Notes: generated from the sequence alone by a model not told the origin. A DNA stretch of 64,000 nucleotides from Planctomycetota bacterium (GCA_022446815.1 JAKVCD010000018.1:1-64000); one strand, 5' to 3'; counted from the stretch's first letter, positions 17,054-25,903 are shown. Program-made: numbers and translations.

Positions 17054-18709
17054 TTGCGCATCGCGCTCGTCACCACCCCTGCCAGCGTTCGCTCAGGGAT
17101 CGGGGACTACACCCGCCACCTGCTCCCTTACTTGCGAGAGCGCGCAGAGGTCGACCTCTTCGTGGAGGACCGGCTCTCTGACCCTTCAGAGGGAACTCGC
17201 CCGGTCACTTCGATCAGGCCCCGCGAGCACCAACAGCTTCTCTATCAGCTCGGAAACGAGCGCGCCCACGCCTTCATGCGGCCGATGCTCGCTGCCTTAG
17301 GTGGGACAGTCATGCTCCACGACTGGGTCCTCTTCGATCAAGCGGTGGCGGCCTCACCGGAGCTCTCTAAGGGCGGCTGGAGGGGGGCGAAGGCCGCTCT
17401 CTACGAGGGCGGCATCAGGGCTGCGAAGACTTGGCGGTGGGCGCGCAAGCAGGGTGTCCCCGCGCTGACAGCACCCCTCGAAGGGGCTGCGCCCTTCGCA
17501 TACGGCTGGCATGAGCTCGAAGAGCACGGGCGCTGGTCCTCACGCAGCGCAGGCTTACACCTCTTGCGCGAAGGCGCGGACGCGCTGCGTCTCTCGCTGC
17601 TCGTCCCCGCAGGGCGGAGGCTAGAGCTCCAACGAGGAGCGCGCGTCCTCGCTCGCATCGACGCGAGAGCAGACGAGGAGGTAGAGCTCGACCTCGACCT
17701 CGACGGTCCCTCCACCTTCACCCTTGCTGTGCGAGGCGGGAGCCAGACCCCCGAGCAGCTTGAGAACGGGGACCCCCGGGAGCTTGGGGTCTTCTTGCGA
17801 GAGATGGGCCTCCGCTACGGTGGGGAGTGGAGGACGGAGGCGCTCAGCTCTTCGCAGCTCGTAGGTGAAGACGGGCGCGGTCTCTCTGGGGCGCGCTTTC
17901 GCCTCCCCTTCAATCGTGGCGTTGTCCGTCGTGCCGACGCCTTCCTGACACACTCTGAGCACATGCGCGAGCTCATCCTCGCTGACCGGAACGAGGCGAC
18001 GCCGATCGGCGTCATCCCTCACGGCGTCGAGCGGCGCTGGGAAGGTCGCGATCTCGAGCGCGCTCGCAGAGAGCTGCCGCGTGCTTGGAAGGATGACTTC
18101 ATCATCGCGAGCCTAGGGGCGCTGCAGCCCCACAAGCGCATCAGCGCTCTCCTGGACGGCGCTGCGCGCGCGCGGGAGCGCGGAGTGAGGGCTCGGGTCC
18201 TCCTCATCGGAGAGGAGCGTCCGCGCGAGCTAGACCTAGCAGGCGAGCTCCGTCGCCTCGACATGGAAGAGTCCACTGTGATGACTGGCTGGGTCGAAGA
18301 GGAGCGCGCGCACGAGCTGCTCAGCGCGGCTGACGTGTGCGTCAACTTGCGCGGTCCCTCGACTGGCGGTGCTTCTGGAGGCGCGAGCCAGGCCTTCAGC
18401 CTCGGTCGGGGAGTGATCGTGTCAGATCTGCCTGAGCTCAATGCGCTACCAGATGGGGCTGTGCTCAGGGTGCCGACCGATGGCGGCGAAGCCGAGGCGC
18501 TCTGTGAGCACATTGTGCAGCTCGCGGAGGACCCTAGCCTGGCTGAAGAGATGGGTCGAGCGGCGCAGGCATATGTCGAGGGTCAGGCCCACTGGAGCTT
18601 GGTCGCGGACGCTTACCTTGAGGCCCTAGCTGTCTCACCGACTCCGCGCTTCTCTCGCCGCGGGATCGTCCGCACCGCGATAGCTCAGAGTCGCGCCGAG
18701 CGGAGTTGA
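17054..18709 (+). CDS. GT4-type glycosyltransferase with a central inserted domain
   Basis: This 551-residue protein begins MRIALVTTPASVRSGIGDYTRHLLPYL, the N-terminal Rossmann start of GT-B glycosyltransferases. The donor-binding half follows from about residue 330 (IGVIPHGVERRW, FIIASLGALQPHKR, GEERPRELDL, ASQAFSLGRGVIVSDLPELN). Between them, roughly residues 150-260, is an extra segment rich in Arg, Glu and beta-type sequence, much longer than in ordinary family members; it may bind the acceptor. The start is TTG, 5 bases after map, so it is probably in the map operon. The sugar and acceptor are unknown. Its end overlaps the convergent JAMM gene by 25 bases. Confidence 0.8.
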   Translation: MRIALVTTPASVRSGIGDYTRHLLPYLRERAEVDLFVEDRLSDPSEGTRPVTSIRPREHQQLLYQLGNERAHAFMRPMLAALGGTVMLHDWVLFDQAVAASPELSKGGWRGAKAALYEGGIRAAKTWRWARKQGVPALTAPLEGAAPFAYGWHELEEHGRWSSRSAGLHLLREGADALRLSLLVPAGRRLELQRGARVLARIDARADEEVELDLDLDGPSTFTLAVRGGSQTPEQLENGDPRELGVFLREMGLRYGGEWRTEALSSSQLVGEDGRGLSGARFRLPFNRGVVRRADAFLTHSEHMRELILADRNEATPIGVIPHGVERRWEGRDLERARRELPRAWKDDFIIASLGALQPHKRISALLDGAARARERGVRARVLLIGEERPRELDLAGELRRLDMEESTVMTGWVEEERAHELLSAADVCVNLRGPSTGGASGGASQAFSLGRGVIVSDLPELNALPDGAVLRVPTDGGEAEALCEHIVQLAEDPSLAEEMGRAAQAYVEGQAHWSLVADAYLEALAVSPTPRFSRRGIVRTAIAQSRAERS

Positions 18710-19134
18710 GGGCGCGTCCTCACTCGCTGCTCAACGAGCCTTCCGGCCTCGCAGTGGAAGCTGCGGATCTCTCCTGGGGATGTGCCGGAGCTGATCGCGT
18801 GGCTCCAACCCTCTTGAGCGGCGACACGGTCCTGGCTGGAGGGCGCTGCGCTCGTCCGCGGGTGCGAGTGCCAGACCCCGAGGACCTCTAGCCCTGCAGC
18901 GCTCGCCTCACGCTCTGCGAGCCGCCAAGCGACAGGGTCTAGCTGAAAGGCGTCGTCGCGCTCGGCGATGTTGACGATCGGAGAGAGCTCCTCGACGCGG
19001 TGCTCTTCATCGGTTCGGGTCCCTATGAGGAGGGCGCAGGCCTCACGTGGGAGGGAGGACTCTAAGAGCTGAGCGCACTCTGAGACCACGTGCAGAGGCA
19101 GTGAGAGCCGCGGCGCTCGAGGGCGCTCAGCCAT
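18685..19134 (-). CDS. JAMM/MPN-family metallopeptidase
   Basis: This 149-residue protein has the zinc site of the JAMM (Mov34/MPN) family: Glu31 in PREACALLIG, His89 and His91 in VWHSHPRTS, and Ser99 and Asp102 in PSSQD. Bacterial stand-alone JAMM proteins of this size cut isopeptide-like bonds, for example next to a C-terminal Gly-Gly of small sulfur carriers. No ubiquitin-like partner is visible here. Its ATG overlaps the end of mutS by 8 bases, so the two are cotranscribed. Substrate unknown. Confidence 0.85.
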   Translation of the reverse strand: MAERPRAPRLSLPLHVVSECAQLLESSLPREACALLIGTRTDEEHRVEELSPIVNIAERDDAFQLDPVAWRLAEREASAAGLEVLGVWHSHPRTSAAPSSQDRVAAQEGWSHAISSGTSPGEIRSFHCEAGRLVEQRVRTRPQLRSARL

Positions 19135-21787
19135 CTCCGTCGCCGATCAGACGCTTGAGCTCGTGCAGCTGAACTAAGGCTTCCATCGGCGTCAGGTTGT
19201 CGAGGTCTAGGGCCGCGAGGGCCTCTTCGAGCTCGCTGGGCGTATCCGAGATGAAGAGGCCGAGCTGCTGGGCTTGGCTAGGGCGTTGCAGGGTGGAGGG
19301 AGAGATCCCGCCGGCTTCCGCCTCGAGGCTCGCGAGGATGGACTTGGCGCGGTCGAGGAGCTCCTTGGGGACGCCCGCGAGGCGCGCGACGTGGATGCCG
19401 TAGGAGCGATCCGTGCCGCCCTCGACGATCTTGTGGAGGAAGACGATCTCCTCCGCCCGCTCACGGACGGAGACGTTCATGTTGCAGACGCCCGGTAGCT
19501 CGTCTGCGAGGTCTGTGAGCTGGTGATAATGGGTCGCGAAGAGCGTCCGGCAGGAGGTGTGGAGCTGCAGGTGCTCGACGATGGCCCACGCGAGGGCCAA
19601 GCCGTCGAAGGTGCTCGTCCCACGCCCGACCTCGTCGAGGACGACGAGCGAGCGATCGCTAGCGTTGTTCAGGATGTTCGCGATCTCGACCATCTCCACC
19701 ATGAAGGTCGAAGCGCCCCTGCCGATGTCGTCGGCTGATCCGATGCGCGTGAAGATGCGATCCACCACGCCGACGTGGGCTGAGCCCGCCGGGACGAAGG
19801 AGCCTATCTGCGCGAGCAGGACGATGAGCGCGGTCTGACGGATCCAGGTGGACTTACCAGACATGTTGGGGCCAGTCAGGATCGAGATGAGGCGTCCATC
19901 GCGGTCCATCCGGGTGTCATTGGGGACAAAGCTAGCGCCCTCAATGTTGAGCTCGAGGACCGGGTGGCGTCCATCGCGGATGTCGATGACGTCGGAGTCG
20001 TCGATCACGGGCTGGACGTAGCGCGCGTCAGCGGCGAGCTGGGCGAGGCCGCAGAGGGCGTCGGTCGTCGCGACCGCACGAGCCGTGGCGAGCACCCGCC
20101 GGAGCTCTCCTGCGACCTCGTCGCGGAGAGAGCAGAAGAGGTCGTACTCGAGCTCCTTCGAGCGCTCCTCTGAGTTCACGACCTTGGTCTCGAACTCCTT
20201 GAGCTCGGGGGTGATGTAGCGCTCTGCGGTCTTGATCGTCTGCTTGCGCACCCACTCTTCAGGGACCCGCTCCACCTGCCCACGCGGCACCTCTAGGAAG
20301 TATCCGAAGACGCTGTTGAAGCCGATCTTGAGGTTGCTGATCCCCGTGCGCTCTGACTCTGTGGCTTGGAACTGGACCATCCAGCTCTTGCCATCTCGGG
20401 CGATGGAGCGCAGTTCGTCTAGCTCCTCACTGACGCCCTCTCGGATCAGGGCGCCTTCTTTGATGGTGGTGGGGAGGTCTTCTGCGAGGGTGCCCTCGAT
20501 GGTGTGGACTAGATCCTCTAGAGGATCTAGCTCAGCAGCCAGGGCGGAGAGAGCGAGCGAATCGCAGCCCGTGAGGGCCTCTGAAAGCGGCGCGACTGGG
20601 CGCAGGGAGGCGGCGAGGCCTGCGAGGTCTCTGCCGTTCGCGCGCGCGGTGGAGATCTTGGCAGCGAGGCGCTCGAGGTCTGCGATCTCGGCTAGCTCTT
20701 CTCGAGCTCGATCGCGCAGGTTGTGTTGGGTGTGAAACTCCGCGACCCCGCCTTGGCGATGCAGGATCGCCTCGACGTCACGGAGCGGAGAGAGCAACCA
20801 CTCGCGCGTCATGCGCCCGCCCATCGGCGTGAGGGTTCGGTCGATAGCCGTGAGGAGCGTGCCCTCCTTGCGACCTTCGCGCTGAGTGACGACCAGCTCG
20901 AGCGTGCTGCGGGTCGCGCGGTCGAGGACTAAGTGATCGCCTGTCTCGACGACCTCCATGGCGTGGATGTGATCGCAGGCGGTGCGTTGGGTCTCCTCGA
21001 GATACTCGATGAGGCAGCCCGCTGCCGGCACGACTGGCGAGTCCGCCTGTACGCCGAAGCCCTCAAGGGTCTTCACGCCGAAGTGCTCAGTCAGCTTGCG
21101 GGTCGAGGTGTCTCGGTCGAAGCGCCAGGGGTCTCGCGCCGTGACGCGGTGTCCAAACTCAGCGGAGAGCTCGGCGTGTAGCTCGGGGTAGCGCTCATCT
21201 AGATCGTTCACCCAGAGGAGCTCGGCCGGGCCGATGCGACCGAGCTCGTCGGCGATGCGCGCGGGCGCGACCTCTGAGATGCGGAAGCGTCCGGTAGAGA
21301 GGTCGACCCAGGCGATCCCGGCGGCGACCTCCGTAGAGAAGAGCGCTGCGAGGAAGTTGTTCTCGCGAGCGTCGAGGACGGTCTCTTCTGTGATGGTCCC
21401 CGGCGTGACCACGCGAACGATCCCGCGGTCGACGATGCCCTTGGTCTTCTTGGGGTCGGTGAGCTGCTCGCAGATGGCGACCTTGTGTCCGCGCTGAACG
21501 AGCCGGATGAGATAGCCCTCAGCGGCCTTGACGGGGACCCCTGCCATGGCGATCGCGTCGTCCCCCTTCGAGCGCGCGGTCAGTGTGATGCCGAGCTCCT
21601 TGGCCGCGAGCTTCGCGTCATCGTGGAAGAGCTCGTAGAAGTCTCCCATCCGGAAGAAGAGCAAGGCGTCGGGCTGCTCCTTCTTCGCGCGCCAAAACTG
21701 CTCCATCATCGGGGTCTCTTTCCCGATGTTCCGCTTGGCGGGCTTCTTGGAGCCGCCCCCTGCGACGATCGTGGTGCTTCTGGCCAT
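19127..21787 (-). CDS. mutS: DNA mismatch repair protein MutS
   Basis: This full-length MutS has 886 residues. The mismatch-binding motif is near the N-terminus: FFRMGDFYELF, with the Phe-x-Glu equivalent in FYELF. The C-terminal ATPase has Walker A GPNMSGKSTW (Lys645), followed by the signature region DDIGRGASTFMVEM and Walker B VVLDEVGRGTSTFDG. It recognises base mismatches and starts repair. A Shine-Dalgarno sequence AGAAGGA precedes the ATG. It heads a minus-strand pair with the JAMM gene. mutL is not in the window. Confidence 0.98.
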   Translation of the reverse strand: MARSTTIVAGGGSKKPAKRNIGKETPMMEQFWRAKKEQPDALLFFRMGDFYELFHDDAKLAAKELGITLTARSKGDDAIAMAGVPVKAAEGYLIRLVQRGHKVAICEQLTDPKKTKGIVDRGIVRVVTPGTITEETVLDARENNFLAALFSTEVAAGIAWVDLSTGRFRISEVAPARIADELGRIGPAELLWVNDLDERYPELHAELSAEFGHRVTARDPWRFDRDTSTRKLTEHFGVKTLEGFGVQADSPVVPAAGCLIEYLEETQRTACDHIHAMEVVETGDHLVLDRATRSTLELVVTQREGRKEGTLLTAIDRTLTPMGGRMTREWLLSPLRDVEAILHRQGGVAEFHTQHNLRDRAREELAEIADLERLAAKISTARANGRDLAGLAASLRPVAPLSEALTGCDSLALSALAAELDPLEDLVHTIEGTLAEDLPTTIKEGALIREGVSEELDELRSIARDGKSWMVQFQATESERTGISNLKIGFNSVFGYFLEVPRGQVERVPEEWVRKQTIKTAERYITPELKEFETKVVNSEERSKELEYDLFCSLRDEVAGELRRVLATARAVATTDALCGLAQLAADARYVQPVIDDSDVIDIRDGRHPVLELNIEGASFVPNDTRMDRDGRLISILTGPNMSGKSTWIRQTALIVLLAQIGSFVPAGSAHVGVVDRIFTRIGSADDIGRGASTFMVEMVEIANILNNASDRSLVVLDEVGRGTSTFDGLALAWAIVEHLQLHTSCRTLFATHYHQLTDLADELPGVCNMNVSVRERAEEIVFLHKIVEGGTDRSYGIHVARLAGVPKELLDRAKSILASLEAEAGGISPSTLQRPSQAQQLGLFISDTPSELEEALAALDLDNLTPMEALVQLHELKRLIGDGDG

Positions 21788-21912
21788 GGTCCTTCTGGTG
21801 TGCTTGGTCGGGAGCGCAGGGCCTGCCGCTGCTCCTCCCTCTCTGACACAGTGTAAGCGGCCTTCTCGGTAGTCACCATGTCCGGCTCTGGGACGCTATC
21901 CTAGGCCACGTC

Positions 21913-22284
21913 ATGAAGCGCCTCTTCCCCGCCCTCCTTTGCCTGCTCGCGGCCTGTGCCACGCCTAGTAACAGTGGCCTGGGCGGTGACGCCCTCCTCT
22001 CCGTCCAACCCAGCGGGGAGCTCCTTAAATCAGAGTTGAGCTCCTTCGTCCTCAGCACGAGCCGGCAGCAAGGGAGGTTGGTCGTGGAGCTAAATTTGAA
22101 GAATGCCTCCGAGCGCTCCTTGGACTTCGGCTGGGCGGTGGAGTGGATGGACCGTGCAGGTGTTGTGCTGAATAGTCCTCAGTTTCGGGCCTTGAGCTTA
22201 GATGCTGGCGCTATGGCGCCGATCGAGCTTGTGGCGCCTCACCCAAGCGCTTCGTCCTGGCGCCTCGTCACGGTCGAGCGGTAA
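21913..22284 (+). CDS. YcfL-like (DUF1425) lipoprotein
   Basis: This 123-residue protein has a lipoprotein signal peptide ending LLAAC (Cys15). The mature part contains RLVVELNLKNASERSLDFGWAVEW in short segments typical of DUF1425/YcfL: a beta-rich domain with N-x-S followed by a W near the middle and a G-x-V turn. The family is periplasmic and in some bacteria is linked to peptidoglycan or outer-membrane functions; the exact role is unknown. A TATCCT box lies 10 bases before the ATG with no Shine-Dalgarno sequence. Confidence 0.65.
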   Translation: MKRLFPALLCLLAACATPSNSGLGGDALLSVQPSGELLKSELSSFVLSTSRQQGRLVVELNLKNASERSLDFGWAVEWMDRAGVVLNSPQFRALSLDAGAMAPIELVAPHPSASSWRLVTVER

Positions 22285-22292
22285 AAATCGCC

Positions 22293-22447
22293 CTCCAGAG
22301 CTCCTGATGTGGCCTCCAGCGAGGCTCTGGAGAATCTCGGACAAATCAGGTTCGGAGCGGCGGGGTTCTCCGCTCATAAGCTTGCGAAGGGAATGAAGTG
22401 TTTGAGGAACAATCCTGGAAGTGAAGCTCTGGCCTCGGCCAGTAACA
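22293..22447 (+). ncRNA. Possible structured RNA upstream of terminator 1
   Basis: This stretch has no protein gene and several pairings. CTCCAGAGC (22293-22301) can pair with GCTCTGGAG (22324-22332), and its core CCAGAGCT can instead pair with AGCTCTGG near 22423-22430, closing an RNA of about 135 bases. GCGGGGTTCTCCGC adds a short hairpin. A perfect rho-independent terminator follows at once. It could be a small RNA, a structured 3' end of the lipoprotein mRNA, or part of both. I do not recognise it as 6S, SRP, tmRNA or RNase P RNA. Confidence 0.35.
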
Positions 22448-22480
22448 AAGAGGCCCGCCTTGGTGGGCCTCTTCTTTTTT
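22448..22480 (+). terminator. Rho-independent terminator 1
   Basis: AAGAGGCCC (22448-22456) pairs perfectly with GGGCCTCTT (22465-22473) around an 8-base loop and is followed by C and six T. This is a textbook intrinsic terminator on the plus strand, about 160 bases after the lipoprotein stop. Confidence 0.9.
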
Positions 22481-22615
22481 GGGGCCCGGCAGGGTCCATG
22501 GGAATTCGGATCCTCGAAAGAAGAGAGACGGCAGAGACCACAGAGAGATGCGTCAGCTCGGCCCCGGGTGGGGATCCGAAGGGTTGAGCGACGTCTGCCG
22601 AATGGAATCCAGCAT
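22481..22615 (+). ncRNA. Candidate small RNA with pseudoknot potential, between two terminators
   Basis: Two interleaved pairings are visible: TTCGGATCC (22505-22513) with GGATCCGAA (22572-22580), and CGGCAGA (22529-22535) with TCTGCCG (22594-22600). The order A-B-A'-B' makes an H-type pseudoknot. The element ends at a second intrinsic terminator. Together with terminator 1 just upstream, this suggests an independent transcript of about 150-180 bases. I see no clear promoter and do not recognise a known RNA family. Confidence 0.4.
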
Positions 22616-22660
22616 GGGAGCTCGTCGGACCTCTCCTCCGATGAGCTCCCTCTTTTTATT
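22616..22660 (+). terminator. Rho-independent terminator 2
   Basis: GGGAGCTCGTCGGA (22616-22629) pairs with TCCGATGAGCTCCC (22637-22650), a 14-pair stem with one G-U pair and a 7-base loop, followed by TCTTTTTATT. It is a very strong intrinsic terminator on the plus strand, yet no protein gene lies between it and terminator 1. Confidence 0.88.
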
Positions 22661-23104
22661 GCTCTCGCAGCGCCCAAGCCTGGGTTAAATGCAACTTTCC
22701 ACGGTTCCCTGGTTCGGAAGGCCCTGCCCCTCGGCTCTTTGCCGTGTAGCCATGAGCGACTGAGCAGGGAACGCTCACCTCACTCACGAGCGCTCACCCA
22801 CAGGGGGAGTTGAGCTGCCGCGTGCGGCAGGCAGGGATGGCTAGAGGGAGAGGGGATGAGGGCCACAGGGGATTGGGCCCAGGCGGCCTGCCGGGGGGCG
22901 GGCCGCCCTTTTCCCCCTTCGGGTGAGATTTCGATGATTCCAGGTTCGATCTCGCCGCCACCTCCGCTGTGTCTATTGCAGCTGGGAAGCTGCGCTGGGG
23001 ATCCAACTCTTCTCGATGCCGCGAACCCGCCAGGACTCGTCCTGACGGGTTCGCATCGTTTGGTAGGGCTGCGTTCTGAGCGCAGAAGGGAGTACTCTTC
23101 CTCT
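22661..23104. other. Non-coding stretch with three hairpins before the epimerase gene
   Basis: No protein gene is convincing here. It holds a hairpin CTGCCGC-2-GCGGCAG (22815-22830), a GC hairpin GGCGGCC (22882-22888) with GGCCGCC (22901-22907) followed by CTTTTCC, and a long hairpin of GCGAACCCG and CAGGA arms (23021-23035) with their complements (23040-23054) around a CTCG loop and one mismatch. These could be part of an RNA gene or attenuator-like elements. The open frame running upstream from the epimerase start is read-through without coding character. Confidence 0.5.
23093..23098 (+). promoter_or_regulatory. -10-like box TACTCT, 6 bases before a GTG start
   Basis: TACTCT is followed by tcctct and then the GTG that opens the epimerase. 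This is the same 6-base spacing seen at 10221, 25904 and 51818, and supports leaderless transcription and the choice of this GTG as the start. Confidence 0.45.
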
Positions 23105-24073
23105 GTGGCACGCTTCCTCGTAACAGGCGGGGCCGGCTTTATCGGCTCCCACATCGTTCAGGCGCTCATCAGTCGTGGCGATGAGGTCAGGGTATTGGAT
23201 GACCTGTCCTCCGGAAGAGAGGAGAACCTCGCAGGGCTCGATCCAGGCGACGTCGGTAGCGGCGCAGCGCTGGAGCTCCTTCGTGGAGATGTCGCGGATC
23301 CGGACGCCTGCGCCCGTGCGTGTGAGGGTGTCGCTGGCGTCTTCCATGAGGCAGCGGTTGTGAGTGTTCCCCGGAGCGTGGAGGAGCCCTTGCGCACTTG
23401 GGAGGTCAACTCCACAGGGACTCTGCACCTGCTTGAGGCCGCGCGAGGAGCGGGTGTGAGTCGCATGGTCTTCGCGGCCTCTTCTGCGGCGTATGGTGAA
23501 TCGGAGACGCTCCCGAAGATCGAGAACATGCCAGTGGACCCGCGCTCCCCTTACGCAGCGAGCAAGGTCGCAGGTGAAGGGCTCCTCGCTGCCTATGGGA
23601 TCTCGTATGGGATGCAGACGGTCTCGCTGCGCTACTTCAATGTGTTTGGTCCGCGACAGCTCGACGACAGCCCTTACACAGGCGTGATCGCTATCTTCGC
23701 GCGGTGCCTCCTCGACGGGACCGCGCCCACGATCTACGGCGACGGGAGACAGACGAGAGACTTCACATACGTCGACAACGTCGTCCAAGCGAACCTCGCC
23801 GCGATGGAGCGTGAGGTCCCAGCTGGGTCGGTCATCAACGTCGGCGGGGGAGAGCGCGTCTCTCTCTTGGATCTCTATCGAGCTATGGCTGAGGCTCTAG
23901 GCTCAGACTTGGAGCCAGTCTTCACGGAAGAGCGCGCAGGGGACGTCAGGCACAGCCTGGCAGACATCCAGCGCCTCAAGGAGCTCCTCGATCTGGGGCC
24001 GGGTGTACCTTGGCGAGAGGGCCTGAGGCGCACCTTAGAGTGGTACCAGGCAGTCCGAGAGGGCGATTTCTAG
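23105..24073 (+). CDS. NAD-dependent nucleotide-sugar epimerase/dehydratase
   Basis: This 322-residue extended short-chain dehydrogenase starts V/M-A-R-FLVTGGAGFIGSH, the NAD-binding G-x-x-G-x-x-G motif. The catalytic Tyr-Lys pair is SPYAASK, with an upstream Ser in FAASSAAYGE. The TRDFTYVDNVV segment fits the UDP-glucose 4-epimerase and related WbpP-like enzymes that make sugars for surface polysaccharides. I start it at GTG 23105; the 83 upstream codons match nothing in the family and run through hairpins. The product sugar is uncertain. It may supply the glycosyltransferases at 4688 and 17054. Confidence 0.88.
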   Translation: MARFLVTGGAGFIGSHIVQALISRGDEVRVLDDLSSGREENLAGLDPGDVGSGAALELLRGDVADPDACARACEGVAGVFHEAAVVSVPRSVEEPLRTWEVNSTGTLHLLEAARGAGVSRMVFAASSAAYGESETLPKIENMPVDPRSPYAASKVAGEGLLAAYGISYGMQTVSLRYFNVFGPRQLDDSPYTGVIAIFARCLLDGTAPTIYGDGRQTRDFTYVDNVVQANLAAMEREVPAGSVINVGGGERVSLLDLYRAMAEALGSDLEPVFTEERAGDVRHSLADIQRLKELLDLGPGVPWREGLRRTLEWYQAVREGDF

Positions 24074-24152
24074 GCCTGAGACTCCTCAGACTTATCCGGG
24101 TTGTGTCCCTTAGGCATACGGAGTAGCATTTTTGGCCTGAATCCTGCGGACC

Positions 24153-24167
24153 GGGGGCTGCGCCCCC
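24153..24167 (+). other. Hairpin in the pckA leader
   Basis: GGGGGC (24153-24158) and GCCCCC (24162-24167) form a tight 6-pair hairpin about 40 bases before the pckA ATG, followed by a pyrimidine-rich stretch and GGGAGGAAGG. The leader between 24074 and 24209 shows no reading frame. The hairpin could affect translation, but no known riboswitch is recognised. Confidence 0.35.
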
Positions 24168-24209
24168 TCTCCTTGGGAGGAAGGAACCCATCTCAACCCT
24201 CGAGCGGGC

Positions 24210-25883
24210 ATGTCTACCACCAAGAACGACATAGGAAATGAGCTCAGTGCGCGCTTAGGCCTAGACCAGGTCGCGTATCAGGAGAACCTGTCTAAAGAGG
24301 AGCTCTTCCACGCCGCGATCGCCAAAGACCGCGGTCGAGTCCGCGAGGGCGGGCCTGATGACGAGCAGAAAGCTCACGCGACCTCTCTTGGGGTTGAGGG
24401 TCCGCTCGTCTATTACAGCGACCCGAGCTGCACCGGGCGCCCGGTGCAGGACACCTTCGGCGTCGCTTGGCCTGAGTTCGAGGACAAGCTCTGGTGGAAG
24501 CCCGACTTCAAGCGCTTCGACCCCGACAAGTTCACAGCCCTCCTTGAGCGCGTCGCGGCGCACCTCAACGAGCGGGGAGCGACCCTCTACGTGAAGGACG
24601 TCTACTGCGGCTACGACCCTGAGTACGCCGTGCCGTACCGCTTCGTCGGGGAGTACGCGACCCACGCGCTCTTCGCGCACAACATGTTCCCTAAGGGAAT
24701 CGAGGGCGTGGAGGATGAGGACGGCAAGCGCTGGCTCATGCTCAACGTGCCGAGCTTCCGTTGCGACCCAGAGCGAGACGGGACCGCGAGTGAGCGCATC
24801 GTCGCCCTCGACATGAAGAACAGGATCGCTCTCGTCTGTGGACGCGCGGACTACTGCGGCGTCGTCAAGAAGAGCATGTTCACCGTGATGAACTATCTCC
24901 TGCCGGAGATGGGCCACATGGGCATGCACTGCTCTGCGAACATCGGCGAGCGTGAGGACGGCGCGATCCTCTTCGGCCTCTCCGGGACAGGAAAGACCAC
25001 TCTCTCCGCGGACCCCGCGCGCGAACTGATCGGTGACGATGAGCACGCCTGGACGGGTAACGGCGTGAGCAACTTGGAAGACGGCTGCTACGCAAAGCTG
25101 ATCAACCTCGACAAGGATGCCGAGCCGGTCATCGCTGCGGCCCTCTCCATGAAGGGCACGATCATCGAGAACGTGCCACCTCTCCCCGGCAAGGCGATGG
25201 AGGAGACGGACCCTCAAGAGCTTGACCTCTTTGACAACTCAGTCACGGAGAACACTCGCTTTAGCTACCCCCTCGACTGCAACCCGCACGTCGCTGCAGG
25301 GGCGAGGGGTCCGCACCCTGAGACGATTGTGCTCCTGACCGCTGACGCCTTCGGCGTCCTCCCGCCGGTGAGCGTCCTCTCGCCTAAGGAGGTCATGTAC
25401 CACTTCGTCAGCGGCTTCACCGCGAAGCTCGCTGGCACGGAGGTTGGGGTCACGGAGCCCAAGGCTGCGTTCAGTGCGTGCTTCGGCGCGCCCTTCATGA
25501 GTCAGAAGCCCAACGTCTACGCGAGCCTCCTCGCAAAGAAGATGGAGGAGAACAACACCCGCTGCATCTTGCTCAACACGGGCTGGAGCGGCGGACCTTA
25601 CGGCGTGGGCAAGCGGATCTCGATCCATGACACGCGCGCGCTCTTAGATGCGGCACTGCGTGGCGATCTCCATGCCGAGGGCGCGGAGTACGAGACTCAC
25701 CCTGTCTTCAACCTGCGCTTTCCGACGAGCTGCCCGGGGGTAGACCCCGCTGTTCTCAACCCCCGCGAGAGCTGGGAGGACAAGGCGGCCTATGACGAGG
25801 CCGCGCAGAAGCTCCTCGGTATGTTCCAGAAAAACTTCGAGGACGGCGGCTACGCGGAGCTCGGGATCGAGCCCGTGATGTAG
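24210..25883 (+). CDS. pckA: Phosphoenolpyruvate carboxykinase (ATP)
   Basis: This 557-residue enzyme makes phosphoenolpyruvate and CO2 from oxaloacetate and ATP, the entry step of gluconeogenesis. The kinase-1a (Walker A) motif GLSGTGKTTLS, the kinase-2-like LIGDDEHAW and the PEPCK-specific NTGWSGGPYGVGKRI are present, which place it in the ATP-dependent family. Length and motifs are normal. It is probably monocistronic. With leucine dehydrogenase and KorAB nearby in the window, it fits growth on amino acids or organic acids. Confidence 0.97.
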   Translation: MSTTKNDIGNELSARLGLDQVAYQENLSKEELFHAAIAKDRGRVREGGPDDEQKAHATSLGVEGPLVYYSDPSCTGRPVQDTFGVAWPEFEDKLWWKPDFKRFDPDKFTALLERVAAHLNERGATLYVKDVYCGYDPEYAVPYRFVGEYATHALFAHNMFPKGIEGVEDEDGKRWLMLNVPSFRCDPERDGTASERIVALDMKNRIALVCGRADYCGVVKKSMFTVMNYLLPEMGHMGMHCSANIGEREDGAILFGLSGTGKTTLSADPARELIGDDEHAWTGNGVSNLEDGCYAKLINLDKDAEPVIAAALSMKGTIIENVPPLPGKAMEETDPQELDLFDNSVTENTRFSYPLDCNPHVAAGARGPHPETIVLLTADAFGVLPPVSVLSPKEVMYHFVSGFTAKLAGTEVGVTEPKAAFSACFGAPFMSQKPNVYASLLAKKMEENNTRCILLNTGWSGGPYGVGKRISIHDTRALLDAALRGDLHAEGAEYETHPVFNLRFPTSCPGVDPAVLNPRESWEDKAAYDEAAQKLLGMFQKNFEDGGYAELGIEPVM

Positions 25884-25903
25884 TCGAGCGAGGCGACTCA
25901 GGT

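Noticed and set aside
22293-22480. 6S RNA, SRP RNA, tmRNA or RNase P RNA in the non-coding stretch
   Set aside because: The conserved sequence blocks that I know for these RNAs are not present, so I only call it a structured candidate.
22856-23104. Upstream extension of the epimerase reading frame
   Set aside because: The sequence lacks the Rossmann start, runs across hairpins, and the GTG at 23105 gives the normal N-terminus with a -10-like box 6 bases away.
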